Positions 46,530 to 56,644 of a DNA stretch of 64,000 nt are shown piece by piece; position 1 is the stretch's first letter, and each line of letters starts with the position of its first letter. The notes under the pieces were generated by a model. It saw nothing but the letters and a program-made list of their open reading frames with translations. It ran no database searches and was not told the DNA's origin. The stretch is from JAODBQ01 sp047602055 (GTDB taxonomy: Bacteria; Actinomycetota; Acidimicrobiia; Acidimicrobiales; Ilumatobacteraceae). Location of the stretch: positions 4,882,066 through 4,946,065 of the forward strand of contig JASGIG010000001.1 in assembly GCA_047602055.1 (NCBI GenBank). The letters run 5' to 3'. Position numbers and translations under genes: made by a program.

Positions 46530-47324
46530 GTGCCCATGACAGGCACCCGTATTCGCGGCTTCATCATGACTGCAACCCTACTGAGTGGAATCCATTCGAT
46601 CGCACAGGTCAGCATCGAAGGGACTGTATATGACAAATCGCTCAACAATCCGATCACGGAAGTGAATGTGTTTACGAGCCGGGGCGTACATGCCGTCACC
46701 GACTCCCTGGGACACTATCGGATAACAGCAGCACAAAACGACACCTTGTTCTTTTCCTATTTGGGAAAACAAACCAATGGGTTCCCTGTCAGGGATATTC
46801 ATTATACCATCGGTTTTGACGTGAGCATGGATGTAGTCGTCAGGGCCAGTCTGCCTGCCGTCCTCGTAACCCATAACAGCTATCAGCAAGACTCGCTGGA
46901 AAACAGGAAGCTTTGGGAGAAAACCTTCGACTATCAAAAAGATGCGGGTGTCCGCAGCTTCCGGATGATGCCCATGAAAGGAATGCATCCGGGCGTGGGA
47001 TTAGATTTCGATATGTTCTTCAACAAAAGCGCCAGAAAGAGTAATGAGGTTGTGCAGAAATGGCTGATCAGTGAGGAAAATGAAAACTATATCGATCACC
47101 GCTGGAATAAGCGGTTAGTCGCCAGGATTACAGGCCTCGACTCTGCCCAGCTTAGGCAATTCATGACGGCCTACAGGCCTACCAAGGAATACCTCCAGGG
47201 GTTTGGTACGGAATATGAATTCTACCAGGCCATCAAAGAGCAGGGACAATGGTTTCTGCTGGCAAAAGCAGACAGCATCAAGCAAGCACAAGCAACCGAT
47301 ACTTCCCGCAAAGCTTCGAACTGA
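46530..47324 (+). CDS. Secreted protein with carboxypeptidase-like regulatory domain
   Basis: The 264-residue protein has a signal peptide (a start at internal MTATLL is also possible). A carboxypeptidase-like regulatory beta-sandwich follows (about residues 28-110: VSIEGTVYDKSLNNPITEVNVFTSRGVHAVTDSLGHYRI). The remaining 150 residues are helical and charged (KLWEKTFDYQKDAG, FNKSARKSNEVVQKWL). This layout is common for small periplasmic proteins of unknown function in Bacteroidota. It lies 132 bases after the GH42 gene on the same strand. Confidence 0.75.
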   Translation: MPMTGTRIRGFIMTATLLSGIHSIAQVSIEGTVYDKSLNNPITEVNVFTSRGVHAVTDSLGHYRITAAQNDTLFFSYLGKQTNGFPVRDIHYTIGFDVSMDVVVRASLPAVLVTHNSYQQDSLENRKLWEKTFDYQKDAGVRSFRMMPMKGMHPGVGLDFDMFFNKSARKSNEVVQKWLISEENENYIDHRWNKRLVARITGLDSAQLRQFMTAYRPTKEYLQGFGTEYEFYQAIKEQGQWFLLAKADSIKQAQATDTSRKASN

Positions 47325-47423
47325 TGTCGCATAAAATTCCATTTTCGTCGAAAAAGCTTGGGAGATCCTTGCGACTGGCCTATTTTGCCGCCGATTTTAA
47401 GAAATCCACTAAATCATCATCAC

Positions 47424-48143
47424 ATGTCGATCCGCCCCAGTTATTTATTCTTCCCGCTGGTTTTGATTTTTTTTGCTATTAAACCCGCATCTGCGCAGGT
47501 GCAATTCGGTGTCAAGACCGGATGGAGCATTACGAATGTAAATAGCAGCAGCAATCAAACCGCCACCGTCAACGGCACCAGCCAGGCTTTCAAAAACTTT
47601 CCGAAGACCGGATGGACCGGCGGCATTTTCTTTACGATCCCGGTGTATAAGCACTGGCAATTCCAGCCCGAGCTCAACTATTCCAATCAAGGCGCGGAAG
47701 GCAGTCCTAAACAACAGTACACCTATACCGTAGACGAATCCTATCGTCTCAATTATCTGAATATTCCGCTGCTGGTGAAATACAAAGGTCCCTTTGGCAT
47801 ATTCGCCGAAACCGGTCCGCAATTCAGCCTGCTGTTGAAGGGAAGCATTCATGAGACCGTCGTCGGCAATGACAACACCCAATACTACAATGTGAAAAGC
47901 GCTTTCAAAAGCAATGATTTCGGATGGGTATTCGGCGCCGGCTATTTGTCCCCGATCAACCTGGGTCTGGATGTTCGATACAACCTCGGATTATCCAATA
48001 TCAATCAGGCTACTGCAGCGCAGCTATCCAGCGCTCCCCTCCAGTCAGGCAGCATGAAAAACAGCGTCTTTCAGCTGACCTTATTCTATGTATTTGGAAA
48101 AAGCGGTCTGAAGTCCGGAGCTAGCCGGTCATTGCCCGAATAG
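47424..48143 (+). CDS. Porin-family outer-membrane beta-barrel protein
   Basis: The start chosen is the ATG at 47424 (MSIRPSYLFFPLVLIFF), which gives a signal peptide ending ASAQ. The mature part of about 215 residues is a typical OMP beta-barrel of the PorT/porin type: VQFGVKTGWSITNV, FQPELNYSNQGAEG, YLNIPLLVKYKGPFGIFAETGPQFSLLL, VFGAGY, and final LTLFYVFG strand. Proteins of this type are very common in Bacteroidota and mostly uncharacterised. Confidence 0.88.
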   Translation: MSIRPSYLFFPLVLIFFAIKPASAQVQFGVKTGWSITNVNSSSNQTATVNGTSQAFKNFPKTGWTGGIFFTIPVYKHWQFQPELNYSNQGAEGSPKQQYTYTVDESYRLNYLNIPLLVKYKGPFGIFAETGPQFSLLLKGSIHETVVGNDNTQYYNVKSAFKSNDFGWVFGAGYLSPINLGLDVRYNLGLSNINQATAAQLSSAPLQSGSMKNSVFQLTLFYVFGKSGLKSGASRSLPE

Positions 48144-48251
48144 GCATGATCGTGAAGACCTGACGAAAATCCTGCGTCAGGCTGACCTACGTCATTATCT
48201 CCGCCCGGGGGCCAGCACTATCTTGTGGGTCGATTTAATAAAATTCGTTTT

Positions 48252-48770
48252 ATGGCGGATACCCCAAGAGGCGCCGTGATTTGTAAAAGCAAATACGGCG
48301 CGACAAGACAATATGCCGAATGGCTGGGCGATAAGCTGAAGCTGCCAGTCTTCGATCCCGATACCGAATTTGTAAGATTGATGAGCTACGACTATTTGCT
48401 GATCGGGAGCTCGGTATATGGCGGCAAGCTGCTGATCAGTCCCTGGCTGGACAATCATAAGCAGGAGCTGAAAGACAAGAACATATTTTTCTTCGTCGTA
48501 TCAGCCGTGGGCGCCGATGAGACAGATGAGCAAACAAAAATCATTCGCAATAATCTCCCGCCGGGTCTGGCTGATCACCGGCGGGTTTATTTTTTACCAG
48601 GCCGGCTATTGTTGCACCGGCTGACCTGGAAAGACAGACTCGCGCTGCGACTGGGGGTAATGCGAAGCGCCAACAAAATGCGCCTCGAAGAGGATGGGGT
48701 GGATATCCGGTTCCTGGCAGAAATCCTGCAGGATGTATCGAAGCAGTACCTGACAGCAGGTGTCCTTTGA
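48252..48770 (+). CDS. Flavodoxin-domain protein (HemG/Flavodoxin_5-like)
   Basis: The start is taken at ATG 48252 (MADTPRGAVICKSKYGATRQYAEWL); an in-frame ATG at 48225 exists. The product is about 172 residues. KSKYGATRQYA is the FMN phosphate-binding loop, and YDYLLIGSSVYGGKLL and FFFVVSAVG are the next flavodoxin strands. The length and layout match the Flavodoxin_5 group, which includes protoporphyrinogen oxidase HemG. An electron-transfer role in the cytoplasm is likely; heme synthesis is not shown. Confidence 0.82.
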   Translation: MADTPRGAVICKSKYGATRQYAEWLGDKLKLPVFDPDTEFVRLMSYDYLLIGSSVYGGKLLISPWLDNHKQELKDKNIFFFVVSAVGADETDEQTKIIRNNLPPGLADHRRVYFLPGRLLLHRLTWKDRLALRLGVMRSANKMRLEEDGVDIRFLAEILQDVSKQYLTAGVL

Positions 48771-48834
48771 CAAAACAGGTGATTTTACCCTTTTTTGGGG
48801 ACGGGATATGTGTTAACTTGGGATACTTAGTGCT

Positions 48835-49539
48835 ATGGACAGTAAACCCAACTATCTCTCCACCATCAGAGATCTGGTCATCATCATTGGCATTTATCTG
48901 TACTTCATCGCCTGGGTCTATGTAAATGCCTATTACCAGCATTTTGGTATCTCCGGCTCGTCCTTAAAGCTGGACTACGCCTCCTATCTGGTATTCTCCT
49001 TCAATGTGATCATGTCTCTCCGATTCTTGTGGATGCTGATCATCGTGATAGGGATACTGATCATCCTCTGGTTTATCAACTATCTCGCGCACCGCCGTGG
49101 ACTAATATGGTTGCGGAAAATCCTTAAACGACTGGCCGGCGCGAAATTCCTGGCCATCATCTGCAGTATGGCGGCTTTGTTTCCCTGGCTGTTCTATATT
49201 ACTCAGCGGGTGGCATGGAGCGACTATGTAGACCAGCGTACCAACCGGGGAGATTTGCGTTCCATTCAATTCGTGTTCAGGAAAGACTCCGACATGCATG
49301 CGCCGACCCTGGTACTCGACAGTCTTTCCCGTTCGGGAAAAGACCTGATCAGCGATATCCGGCTGTTGACGGCAGATGACACCCGGTCTCTGAAGCTGCT
49401 GGGACAAACCGATGATCAATACATCGTGCTAAACCAGGCCCCGCCCGATCCTACCTTTGGCATCCCCGTCGGCTTTGTCTATTTCATCGACAAGAAAGAA
49501 GTCCTCCTTGCCAAGATTATCCTCAGCTCATCACAATAA
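48835..49539 (+). CDS. Membrane protein of unknown function
   Basis: The 234-residue protein has three predicted membrane helices (about 12-32, 55-83 and 100-122) and a 110-residue soluble C-terminal part (VLDSLSRSGKDLISDIRLLTADDTRSLKLLGQTDDQYIVL). No family is recognised. It ends 7 bases before the next lipoprotein gene and is probably co-transcribed with it. Confidence 0.65.
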   Translation: MDSKPNYLSTIRDLVIIIGIYLYFIAWVYVNAYYQHFGISGSSLKLDYASYLVFSFNVIMSLRFLWMLIIVIGILIILWFINYLAHRRGLIWLRKILKRLAGAKFLAIICSMAALFPWLFYITQRVAWSDYVDQRTNRGDLRSIQFVFRKDSDMHAPTLVLDSLSRSGKDLISDIRLLTADDTRSLKLLGQTDDQYIVLNQAPPDPTFGIPVGFVYFIDKKEVLLAKIILSSSQ

Positions 49540-49546
49540 ACCAGCC

Positions 49547-50047
49547 ATGAAAAAATGTTATCTGTGGATAGCAGCCGCCTTGTTCGCCTGCAACTCCCAC
49601 ACCCCAAATACCAACGAGTCTCAAACGCCCACCATCGCCGCCGCCGGTAAAGGTGACACCATCGTTTGGATAGGGGTCCACGCCCGGTGGAACGTTACTC
49701 CCACCGTCGAATACGATGGCAACTACGATACCACCCACGGCATCTTCGTTGTCTGCAGCAGCGACAAGCACGCCGTTGTTCCGCGTGATCACGTCGTGCT
49801 GGAATCCTCGAGCAGCTGCGATACGGCCTTTTCCAACCGGGTGCGGCTCATGTGGTTTCGCCGGGACAGCAGTCTCGCCGGAACTATCGGCAAGGGAGCC
49901 TTTGCCGAGGTGAACGCGGCGAAGACGCCCACCCTTTCCTTTACTACCCGGGAAGGCGGAGCCAAGACGATCGCCCTCAAGCCTACTGAGGCAAACCGAT
50001 TAAGGCAGACCATCATTCTTCAAAGGCAGGTGAAGCTTGTAAGATGA
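49547..50047 (+). CDS. Small lipoprotein of unknown function
   Basis: The start is the ATG at 49547 (MKKCYLWIAAALFAC), which gives a lipobox ending at Cys15 followed by NSHT; upstream in-frame starts overlap the previous gene. The product is 166 residues with a beta-rich mature part and no recognised domain. It is convergent with the small membrane gene at 50056. Confidence 0.65.
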   Translation: MKKCYLWIAAALFACNSHTPNTNESQTPTIAAAGKGDTIVWIGVHARWNVTPTVEYDGNYDTTHGIFVVCSSDKHAVVPRDHVVLESSSSCDTAFSNRVRLMWFRRDSSLAGTIGKGAFAEVNAAKTPTLSFTTREGGAKTIALKPTEANRLRQTIILQRQVKLVR

Positions 50048-50055
50048 GGACCACT

Positions 50056-50247
50056 TTAACGTCCCCGTCTACGGCCATATTCGACGCGAATTTTCCAGAG
50101 CGCCAGGCCAAGCGGGAACAACATGGCAGTCCATGACAGCCAGTACCGAAGACCGGTTCCCAGCAGGGAAGACAACAGTCCCAAAAGGACGCATACCCCT
50201 ACTAACAGGGGTATGCTCCATACTTTTTTAAATCGTGTTGAACTCAT
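50056..50247 (-). CDS. Small two-helix membrane protein
   Basis: The start taken is MSSTRFKK at 50247, just after the stop of the PepSY gene; an ATG at 50259 would overlap it. The product is 63 residues, with two hydrophobic helices and a basic C-terminus RRRGR. It follows the PepSY reductase gene closely and may belong to the same siderophore-uptake operon. The family is not recognised. Confidence 0.55.
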   Translation of the reverse strand: MSSTRFKKVWSIPLLVGVCVLLGLLSSLLGTGLRYWLSWTAMLFPLGLALWKIRVEYGRRRGR

Positions 50248-50248
50248 A

Positions 50249-51422
50249 TTATCCAGCAATGACGGGTTCTTGATTCTTTTCGGTTTCTTCGAGCTTTTCG
50301 AAATGTCTGCGATAGAATTTTCTTCTGACTACCCATAGATATACTCCGCTGAGGAGCATGATAACAGCGATCAGATCGAAGATCGCCCAGATCACCTTCA
50401 GCGGCATTCCTCCATAATCTCCGAAATGCAGGGGACGGGAAACTTCCAACGCACGCAGATAGAAAGGCATTTTCACCACCGTCTCCAGCTTGCCGCTTCG
50501 GGCATTGACGAGGGTCGGGCTGAACAGCCGCGAGCTCAGCGGATCTTTCCCTTTTGCCCACAGCAGATAATGATAGGGACTGCCGAATGCATTCCCCGGA
50601 TAGACGATACTCACTACGGTCATGCCCGGCAAATTTTGCTGTGCGGCAGTAAAGGCGGCCTGCGGCGAGCTGAGATCTTTTTCAGCGGGTGTCGATTGCC
50701 CTTTGTATTTATCCAGCAACGTCTTCACATCCGTCATCTGCCAGATGCCGAAAAGCGGTTTCGCCAGCTCGTTCATAAACCCTGTTGCCCCTACGACCAG
50801 CAGCCATACCGCCGTAACGATGCCCAGCAGATTGTGCAAGTCCAGCCATTTCAATCGCTTTGAGCGGCCAAAAACGAACCGTACCGAAATCCAGCTTCTT
50901 CATAAACGGGCCGTACAGCACGATGCCTGATACCGTCGAGATGACGAACAGCAAGCCCATGAGTCCGAGAAAAAGCTCCCCCGATATCCCTGCAAAAAGA
51001 TCGGTATGCAGGGAAAACATGACCTCCATGAAGCTCGTCGGCTGCTGTTCGAAAGGAGGTTCGTCTTTCAGCAAATTGCCAGTCCGGCTGTCAAACTGTA
51101 AACCATGTCTTTTTTTATCGTCAGGCTTTCGCGTCGGCGCCATCGTAATTAGCACCTGAGGCTCCTCCGGATCTACATAAATAAAGCAGACCACGTCCTG
51201 CGGATACAGGCTCCGGGCCTTGCTTACCATGGCATCCAAATCAGCTTTCTGAGCCGTGGCCGGGACATCCGGATAATGCCGGGGATTTACCCAGTTTTCG
51301 ATCTCCTCGGCGAAGATGAGGGGAAGTCCCGTCAGGCAGATCACCAGGAGAAAAATCGTGCAGACCAGGCTGGTCCACCGATGCCACCAAAACCATCTTT
51401 TTATCGCTTTCAATGAAGCCAT
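50249..51422 (-). pseudogene. PepSY-domain membrane protein (siderophore-iron reductase type), frameshifted
   Basis: Joined across the break it is about 390 residues with four membrane helices: WHRWTSLVCTIFLLVICLTGLPLIF, ELFLGLMGLLFVISTVSGIVLYG, LHNLLGIVTAVWLLVVGATGF and IWAIFDLIAVIMLLSGVYLWV. Two PepSY-like soluble parts lie between. This is the PepSY_TM family, usually beside TonB siderophore receptors and thought to reduce or release imported iron. One T too many in a run of five near 50,864 breaks the frame, a typical homopolymer error. It lies 10 bases after the TonB receptor gene. Confidence 0.88.
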
Positions 51423-51432
51423 GTCTTTGCTA

Positions 51433-53555
51433 TTAGAATTTGACCGTTACGTTGGCAACCACCTGACGCAAAGCTTGCGGATTTGCCGTGAAAGAAGGCG
51501 ACCAGTATTTTTTATTCGTCAGATTATTGGCCGATATACCTGCACGCCATTTCGGCTGGTCGTAAAACAGCGAAGCATTTACGAGCACAAATGAAGGGAT
51601 CACGATCGTGTTATCCAGGTTATAATAGCTCTTTTGCGAATAGTTAGCGCCTGCTCCGAATCCAAAGCCCTGCAGGATACTGGTGGATTGGAATTTATAG
51701 CTTACCCAGGCATTGGCTACATTCCGGGGTGTACCCTGCACGTCTTTCCCTACGCCGGTTGCGGCCTTGGTATACTGGTTTTTGTTGTACACATAACCGG
51801 CAACGATATTGAGACCGGAAATCGGGCTCGCATTTACACTGGCGTCGATACCCTGACTTTTTTGAGTACCATCCTGATACGTATATCCGGCATTGTCATA
51901 GCGGACCGAGTTATCGATGTCGATGCTATAATAGCTGACCGTTGCGGAGAGACGGTTGTGCAGAACATCAAGCTTTACGCCGCCTTCGTATTGTTTGGCA
52001 AATTCGGGTTTCAGGATCAGCTGTGAACCATCGGGCTGAGTAGCCGGGGCATTGTTGGTAAACCCGCTCATGTAATTGCCGAAGATAGATACCCGGTCCT
52101 TGATGGGCTGATAGATGAGACCGAATTTGGGCGTGACCGAGGTTTGATCATAACCGCCACTGCCTTTCAATGTATAGTGATCGAGGCGGCCTCCGACCAT
52201 GACCATCAGATTATCGGTGATATTCACCAGATCGGACAGATACGTCGAATACGTACTTGTTTCGCTGCCGTATAAACCGATGAATCCATTCAGGAGTCCT
52301 TTTTCCGCCTGCATCTTGGTCACTCCGCTGTAGGAGGAAGTGATATCGATGGTATCTGTCAGACCGGAGTTATAGGTCATGTTGGACTTATAATGGATAA
52401 AATCGAGCCCCCATACCAGACGGTTTCTTACCGACCCTATGTGAAAGTCTCCGCGGAGATTGTGCTGGATATCGGTATTGACAGTCGTGATCGGTCCGAA
52501 AAGAGCGATCTCGCGGTCTACGTGAGTGGCATCGATGAAATCGGGATAATACTGATAGCTGTGATCGACCTTCTCGTTGTTGACCGACAAATTTGTCTGC
52601 GAAGTCCAGTGATCGTTGATCTTGTACTTTGCCTCGAAATAAGACCGGAAAGTGCTGGTAACCGCATTCAGGTCATCATTATACAGACTAGTATTATAAG
52701 GCAGGGGAACCTGATTGATATTCGTGATATTGAGACCAGAATAAGTCTGATACGGCGTACGGGTCAGGTCCTCTCTGTAGGCCTCGATATCGACGGACAG
52801 GGTCAGCCGGTCATTCGCTTTATAGACAAGGCTGGGCGCGAAAGTCATCGTATTATTATGACCATAGGTGAGGAAGCTGCCTTCTCTATGCACTGCGGCG
52901 TTGGTTCTCATCAAAAGCGTTTTTTCCTTGTTGAGGGGCGTGTTGACATCGAGCGTCACGCGGTTGAGTCCCCAATTGCCCATCGAATAGCCGACTTCAC
53001 CCTTGAATGTATCGGAAGGCTTTTTGGTGACCATATTGATGGCGCCGCCGTAAGACGAGGCCACGAGATTACCAAACAGTACCGAAGACGGTCCTTTGAG
53101 GACTTCGAAATGATCGACGTTTACGGGATCGATGGAAGAACGTCCCGCTGCGATGAAAGGCACCCCGTTGCGGGCCGCGATCTCGGCGGAGAATCCACGA
53201 ACCGTGATGCTGGTGCCGCCGGCTGGATCCTTAGACGGAACCGCGCCAGCCACATTCGACAGCGCCTGGGAGATATTGATATTTTGCTGATCCTTCATCA
53301 GCTCGGTCGTGACCACGCTGTATACCTGGGGATTTTCCAGATTCGAAAGCGGCAGCTTGGCGACGTCATCGCTGCTACGCCTGGCGTATTTATTCAGCTT
53401 ACCAGCGGAGACGACTACCTCTTGTAATTGTTTGTTGTTTTCGGTGAGGACGAAATCTGCGGTCGTCGTCCCACTTGCAGCCACCGTGATCTGGCGGGTT
53501 TGGGTCGTCAGACCGGTCAGGCTGGCTGTAATCGTATATGTTCCGGGCGCGACAC
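51433..53555 (-). CDS. TonB-dependent siderophore receptor, N-terminus lost at contig junction
   Basis: The receptor is readable from APGTYTITASLTGLTTQ (end of a carboxypeptidase-like regulatory domain). A TonB-box-like strand LQEVVVSAG, the plug (NISQALSNVAGAVPSKDPAGGTSITVRGF, VLKGPSSVLFGN, GGAINMVTKKP) and a 22-strand barrel ending VVANVTVKF follow. The FhuA/FecA-type plug motifs indicate ferric siderophore uptake. About 45-60 residues of signal peptide and regulatory domain are missing, because the sequence changes to alphaproteobacterial DNA at about 53,555. The open frame runs on into that DNA, but those residues are not part of the protein. Confidence 0.9.
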
Positions 53556-53565
53556 CTACGGCGCC
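53545..53565. other. Chimeric junction between Bacteroidota and alphaproteobacterial DNA
   Basis: To the left, minus-strand codons give VAPGTYTITASLTG of a Bacteroidota TonB receptor. To the right, plus-strand codons from about 53,559 give GAGIAVAAGLIDAHAGG of an alphaproteobacterial FGGY kinase. Base composition jumps from near 50% to well above 60% GC at this place. Both genes are cut internally and neither is completed elsewhere. A short GC-rich match may have allowed the join. Confidence 0.85.
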
Positions 53566-54436
53566 GGCATCGCGGTGGCGGCGGGTCTGATCGACGCCCA
53601 TGCCGGCGGCGTCGGCACCGTGGCGGCGGGCGGCGATGCCACGGCCTGCCTGGGCTATGTCTTCGGCACCTCGTCCTGCACCATGACCACCACCCGCGAG
53701 CCGGCCTTCGTGCCTGGCGTCTGGGGGCCTTATTTTCGGCCATGGTGCCGGGCATGTGGCTGAACGAGGGCGGCCGATCTGCCGCCGGCGCCGCCATCGA
53801 CCAGCTGGTGCAACTGCATCCGGCCACCGACAAGGCCGCCGCGCTGGCCAAGGCCGAGGGCAAGGCGCTGCCGCAATGGCTGGCCGACCGGGCGCTGGAT
53901 CTGGCGGGCGGCGCGGCGCAGGCGGTGCGGCTGGCCGACGACCTGCATGTGGTGCCCGAATTCCTGGGCAACCGAGCCCCTTTGCCGATCCCCATGCCCG
54001 CGCCGTCATCATGGGGCAGGGGATGGAGACCGAGCTGGACAGCCTGGTCGCGCTTTACGTCGCCGGCATCTGCGGGTTGGGCTACGGGCTGCGCCAGATC
54101 ATCGAGACCCAGGCCGCACATGGCGCCCCGGTCCAGGTCATCAGCACCAGCGGCGGCGCCGGCGCGCATCCGCTGAACCGCCAGCTTCTGGCCGATGCCA
54201 CCGGCCTGCCGGTCGAGGTCACCGAATGCCCCGAGCCGGTGCTGCTGGGCTCGGCCATGCTGGGCGCGGTGGCGGGCGGGGTGTTCGCCGACCTGCAAGC
54301 CGCCATGCCGGCCATGTCGCGCGTCGCCATGCGCTGCGACCCCGATCCGGCGCAGCGCGCGCGCCATGATGCGCGCCATGCCGCCTTCCTGACCCTGCAA
54401 CGTGCCGCGCGCGAGATCCGCGCCGCCGCGATCTGA
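53559..54436 (+). pseudogene. FGGY-family pentulose kinase, C-terminal half, two frameshifts
   Basis: The seen part starts at GIAVAAGLIDAHAGGVGT and continues ACLGYVFGTSSCTM, VPGVWGPYFSAMVPGMWLNEGG, AAIDQLV, ADPHARAVIMGQG, ISTSGGAGAHPLNRQLLADATGLPV and VLLGSAMLGAVAGG. These are the second actin-like domain and ATP-site motifs of FGGY ribulokinase-type kinases. The N-terminal domain is missing at the junction. The frame breaks near 53,733 (one T missing in a T run) and near 53,974 (one base missing). It would phosphorylate a ketopentose or polyol. It is followed 17 bases later by an SDR gene, as in polyol catabolic operons. Confidence 0.85.
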
Positions 54437-54453
54437 TCCCCGAAAGGCTTCCC

Positions 54454-55180
54454 ATGCAGTTCCAAGGCAAGACCGTCATCATCACCGGCGCCGGCAAAGG
54501 CATCGGCCGGGCCTGCGCGCAGCTGATGGCCGCGCGCGGCGCGCAGGTCGTGGCGCTGACCCGCACGCAATCCGACCTGGACAGCCTCGCCGCCGAGACC
54601 GGCGCTCGCGGTATCCGCGTCGATCTGGCCGATCCGGCCGCCCACCCGAGCGGCGATGGCCGAGGCCGGCAGTGCCGATTTCCTGATCAACAGCGCCGGC
54701 ATCAACGTGCTGGAAAGCGTGCTGGACATGTCCGAGGCCGGATACGAGGCCGTGCTGGGCATCAACCTGCGCGCCGCCCTGCTGACCTGCCAGGAATTCG
54801 CCCGCGCCCGCGTGGCGGCGGGCGGCGGCGGCGCCATCGTCAATATCACCTCGATCGCCGGGCATCGCGGCTTTCAGGACCACCTGTGCTATGCGGCCTC
54901 CAAGGCGGGGCTGGAGGGCGCGACCCGCGTCATGGCCAAGGAGCTTGGCCCGCATGGCATCCGCGTGAACGCGGTCGCCCCCACCATCACCCTGACCGAA
55001 CTGGCCGCCGAAGCCTGGTCCGACCCGGCGAAAAGCCAGCCGATGATGGTGCGCCACCCGCTGAACCGCTTTGCCGAGGCCGAGGAGGTCGCGCGCGGCA
55101 TCGCGCTGCTGCTCTCGGACGACAGCGCCATGATCACGGGCGCGGTGCTGCCGCTGGACGGCGGCTTCCTGGCGGTCTGA
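54454..55180 (+). pseudogene. SDR-family dehydrogenase (sugar/polyol type), frameshifted
   Basis: Joined, it is about 242 residues. The NAD(P) loop is TGAGKGIGRACA (about residues 11-22), the NSAG motif follows the break, the Ser is in NITSIAG and the catalytic pair in YAASKAG. The end LPLDGGFLAV is typical. One extra C in CCC at 54,641-54,643 breaks the frame. A good Shine-Dalgarno (AAAGG) lies before the ATG. L-xylulose reductase and similar polyol dehydrogenases are the closest type, which fits the kinase upstream. The exact substrate is not readable. Confidence 0.87.
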
Positions 55181-55244
55181 GGCGCAGGCTTTTCCTTGCC
55201 GCGCCCCGGCGCTATGCCCGGCGCAAAGCAAGGGGAAACCGGCC

Positions 55245-55721
55245 ATGTCCACCGCCACGCCCGCCACGCAATTCCTGTCCCGCGCCGGGATCGATTTCCG
55301 GGTGCTGGAATATCGCTATGAGCCGGGCTCCGAGCGCGTCGCCATCCAGGCGGCCGAGGCCATCGGCCTGCCGCCCGGGCAGTTGCTCAAGACGCTGATG
55401 GTCGAGGTCGACGGCCGCCCCGGCTGCTGCGTGCTGCCGGGCGACCGCAGCCTGTCGATGAAGCGCGTGGCCCAGGCATTGGGCGGCAAATCCGCCGCGA
55501 TGATGGAGCCTGCCAAGGCCGAGCGGCTGACCGGCTATCGCACCGGCGGCATCAGCCCCTTCGGCCAGCGCCGTGCGGTGCCGGTGGTGTTCGAGCGGGC
55601 GGGGATGGATCACGCCGAGGTGGCGATCAATGCCGGCAAGCGTGGCATGATGCTGCTGCTGGCGCCGGGCGATGCGGTGACGGCGCTGGCGGCGGCGGTG
55701 GCCGATCTTTGCGCCGATTGA
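55245..55721 (+). CDS. ybaK: YbaK/EbsC-type Cys-tRNA(Pro) deacylase
   Basis: The 158-residue protein has the YbaK fold: AIQAAEAIGLPPGQLLKTLMVEVDG (with the conserved Lys), CCVLPGDRSLSMKRVAQALGGKSAAMMEPAKAERLTGYRTGGISPFG, and INAGKRGMMLLLAP. It hydrolyses Cys wrongly attached to tRNA(Pro) in the cytoplasm. AAGGGG precedes the ATG. It stands alone and is convergent with aqpZ. Confidence 0.93.
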   Translation: MSTATPATQFLSRAGIDFRVLEYRYEPGSERVAIQAAEAIGLPPGQLLKTLMVEVDGRPGCCVLPGDRSLSMKRVAQALGGKSAAMMEPAKAERLTGYRTGGISPFGQRRAVPVVFERAGMDHAEVAINAGKRGMMLLLAPGDAVTALAAAVADLCAD

Positions 55722-55728
55722 AATGGCA

Positions 55729-55752
55729 GGGCGCGACGTTGCCGCCGCGCCC
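55729..55752. terminator. GC-rich hairpin between convergent ybaK and aqpZ
   Basis: GGGCGCG and CGCGCCC form a 7-bp stem in the 39-base gap between two convergent genes. There is no T-run, so it is only a candidate bidirectional terminator. Confidence 0.35.
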
Positions 55753-55760
55753 GCCGTGCC

Positions 55761-56450
55761 TTAGTCGTTTTCGCCGACGGCCTTCCAGATGATCGCCCCG
55801 ATCACCGCGCCCAGGATCGGCGCCAGCCAGAACAGCCACAGCTGCCCCATGGCCCAGCCGCCATCGGCAAAGATCGCCTGCGAGGTCGAGCGCGCCGGGT
55901 TCACCGAGGTGTTGGTGACCGGGATCGAGATCAGGTGGATCAGCGTCAGCGCCAGGCCGATCGCGATGGGGGCGAAGCCCGCAGGCGCGCGGCTATGCGT
56001 GGCGCCCAGGATGATGATCAGGAAGAACCCGGTCAGCAGCGCCTCGATCAGGAAGGCGGCGCCCAGCGAATAGCCGCCGGGGGAATGTTCGCCATAGCCG
56101 TTGGCGGCAAAGCCGCCGGCCTCGAAGCCGGCCTTGCCCGAGGCGATCAGGTAAAGCGCTGCCGCCGCCAGGATGGCGCCGACCAGTTGCGCGACGATAT
56201 AGGGGATCAGCCGGCTGGCCTCGAACCGCCCGGCGACCGCCAGGCCGACCGAGACGGCCGGGTTGAAATGCCCGCCGGAAATCCCGCCCACCGCATAGGC
56301 CATGGTCAGCACGGTCAGGCCGAAGGCCAGCGCGACGCCGTGGAAACCGATACCCAGCTCGGGGAAGGCGGCGGCCAGGACGGCGCTGCCGCAACCACCG
56401 AAGACAAGCCAGAAGGTGCCGAGGGCCTCGGCGGCAAGTCGTTTCTGCAT
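55761..56450 (-). CDS. aqpZ: Aquaporin Z
   Basis: The start is set at MQKRLAAEALGTFWLVFGGCGSAVLAA (56450) because AAGGA lies 8 bases upstream; an ATG at 56468 is in frame but lies before that site. The product of 229 residues has six membrane helices and the two NPA boxes (GGHFNPAVSVG and VNPARSTSQAIF). The Arg after the second NPA and the GGCGSA start are those of AqpZ. It passes water through the inner membrane. Confidence 0.94.
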   Translation of the reverse strand: MQKRLAAEALGTFWLVFGGCGSAVLAAAFPELGIGFHGVALAFGLTVLTMAYAVGGISGGHFNPAVSVGLAVAGRFEASRLIPYIVAQLVGAILAAAALYLIASGKAGFEAGGFAANGYGEHSPGGYSLGAAFLIEALLTGFFLIIILGATHSRAPAGFAPIAIGLALTLIHLISIPVTNTSVNPARSTSQAIFADGGWAMGQLWLFWLAPILGAVIGAIIWKAVGEND

Positions 56451-56644
56451 AATGTTGTTCCTTGACATAATTACGATGACTGGCTGCCTCTGCTTCGGCG
56501 CAGAGGGCGGCTGCCGCTATGGACCCGCTTGGGCCGGGCAGGTCAATGGGGGCCCCCTTGCGAAGCGGGGATTTTCGCGCAACCTCTGGTGATCGACCGC
56601 TGGCCGTGCGCCGCGGGCGCATTCGGGGCAGGCAGGGGGCCGCA

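Noticed and set aside
53399..54400. Long open frames on both strands across and after the junction
   Set aside because: Very GC-rich DNA has few stop codons by chance. Only the FGGY frame shows conserved motifs, and the frame joined to the TonB receptor crosses the chimeric join.
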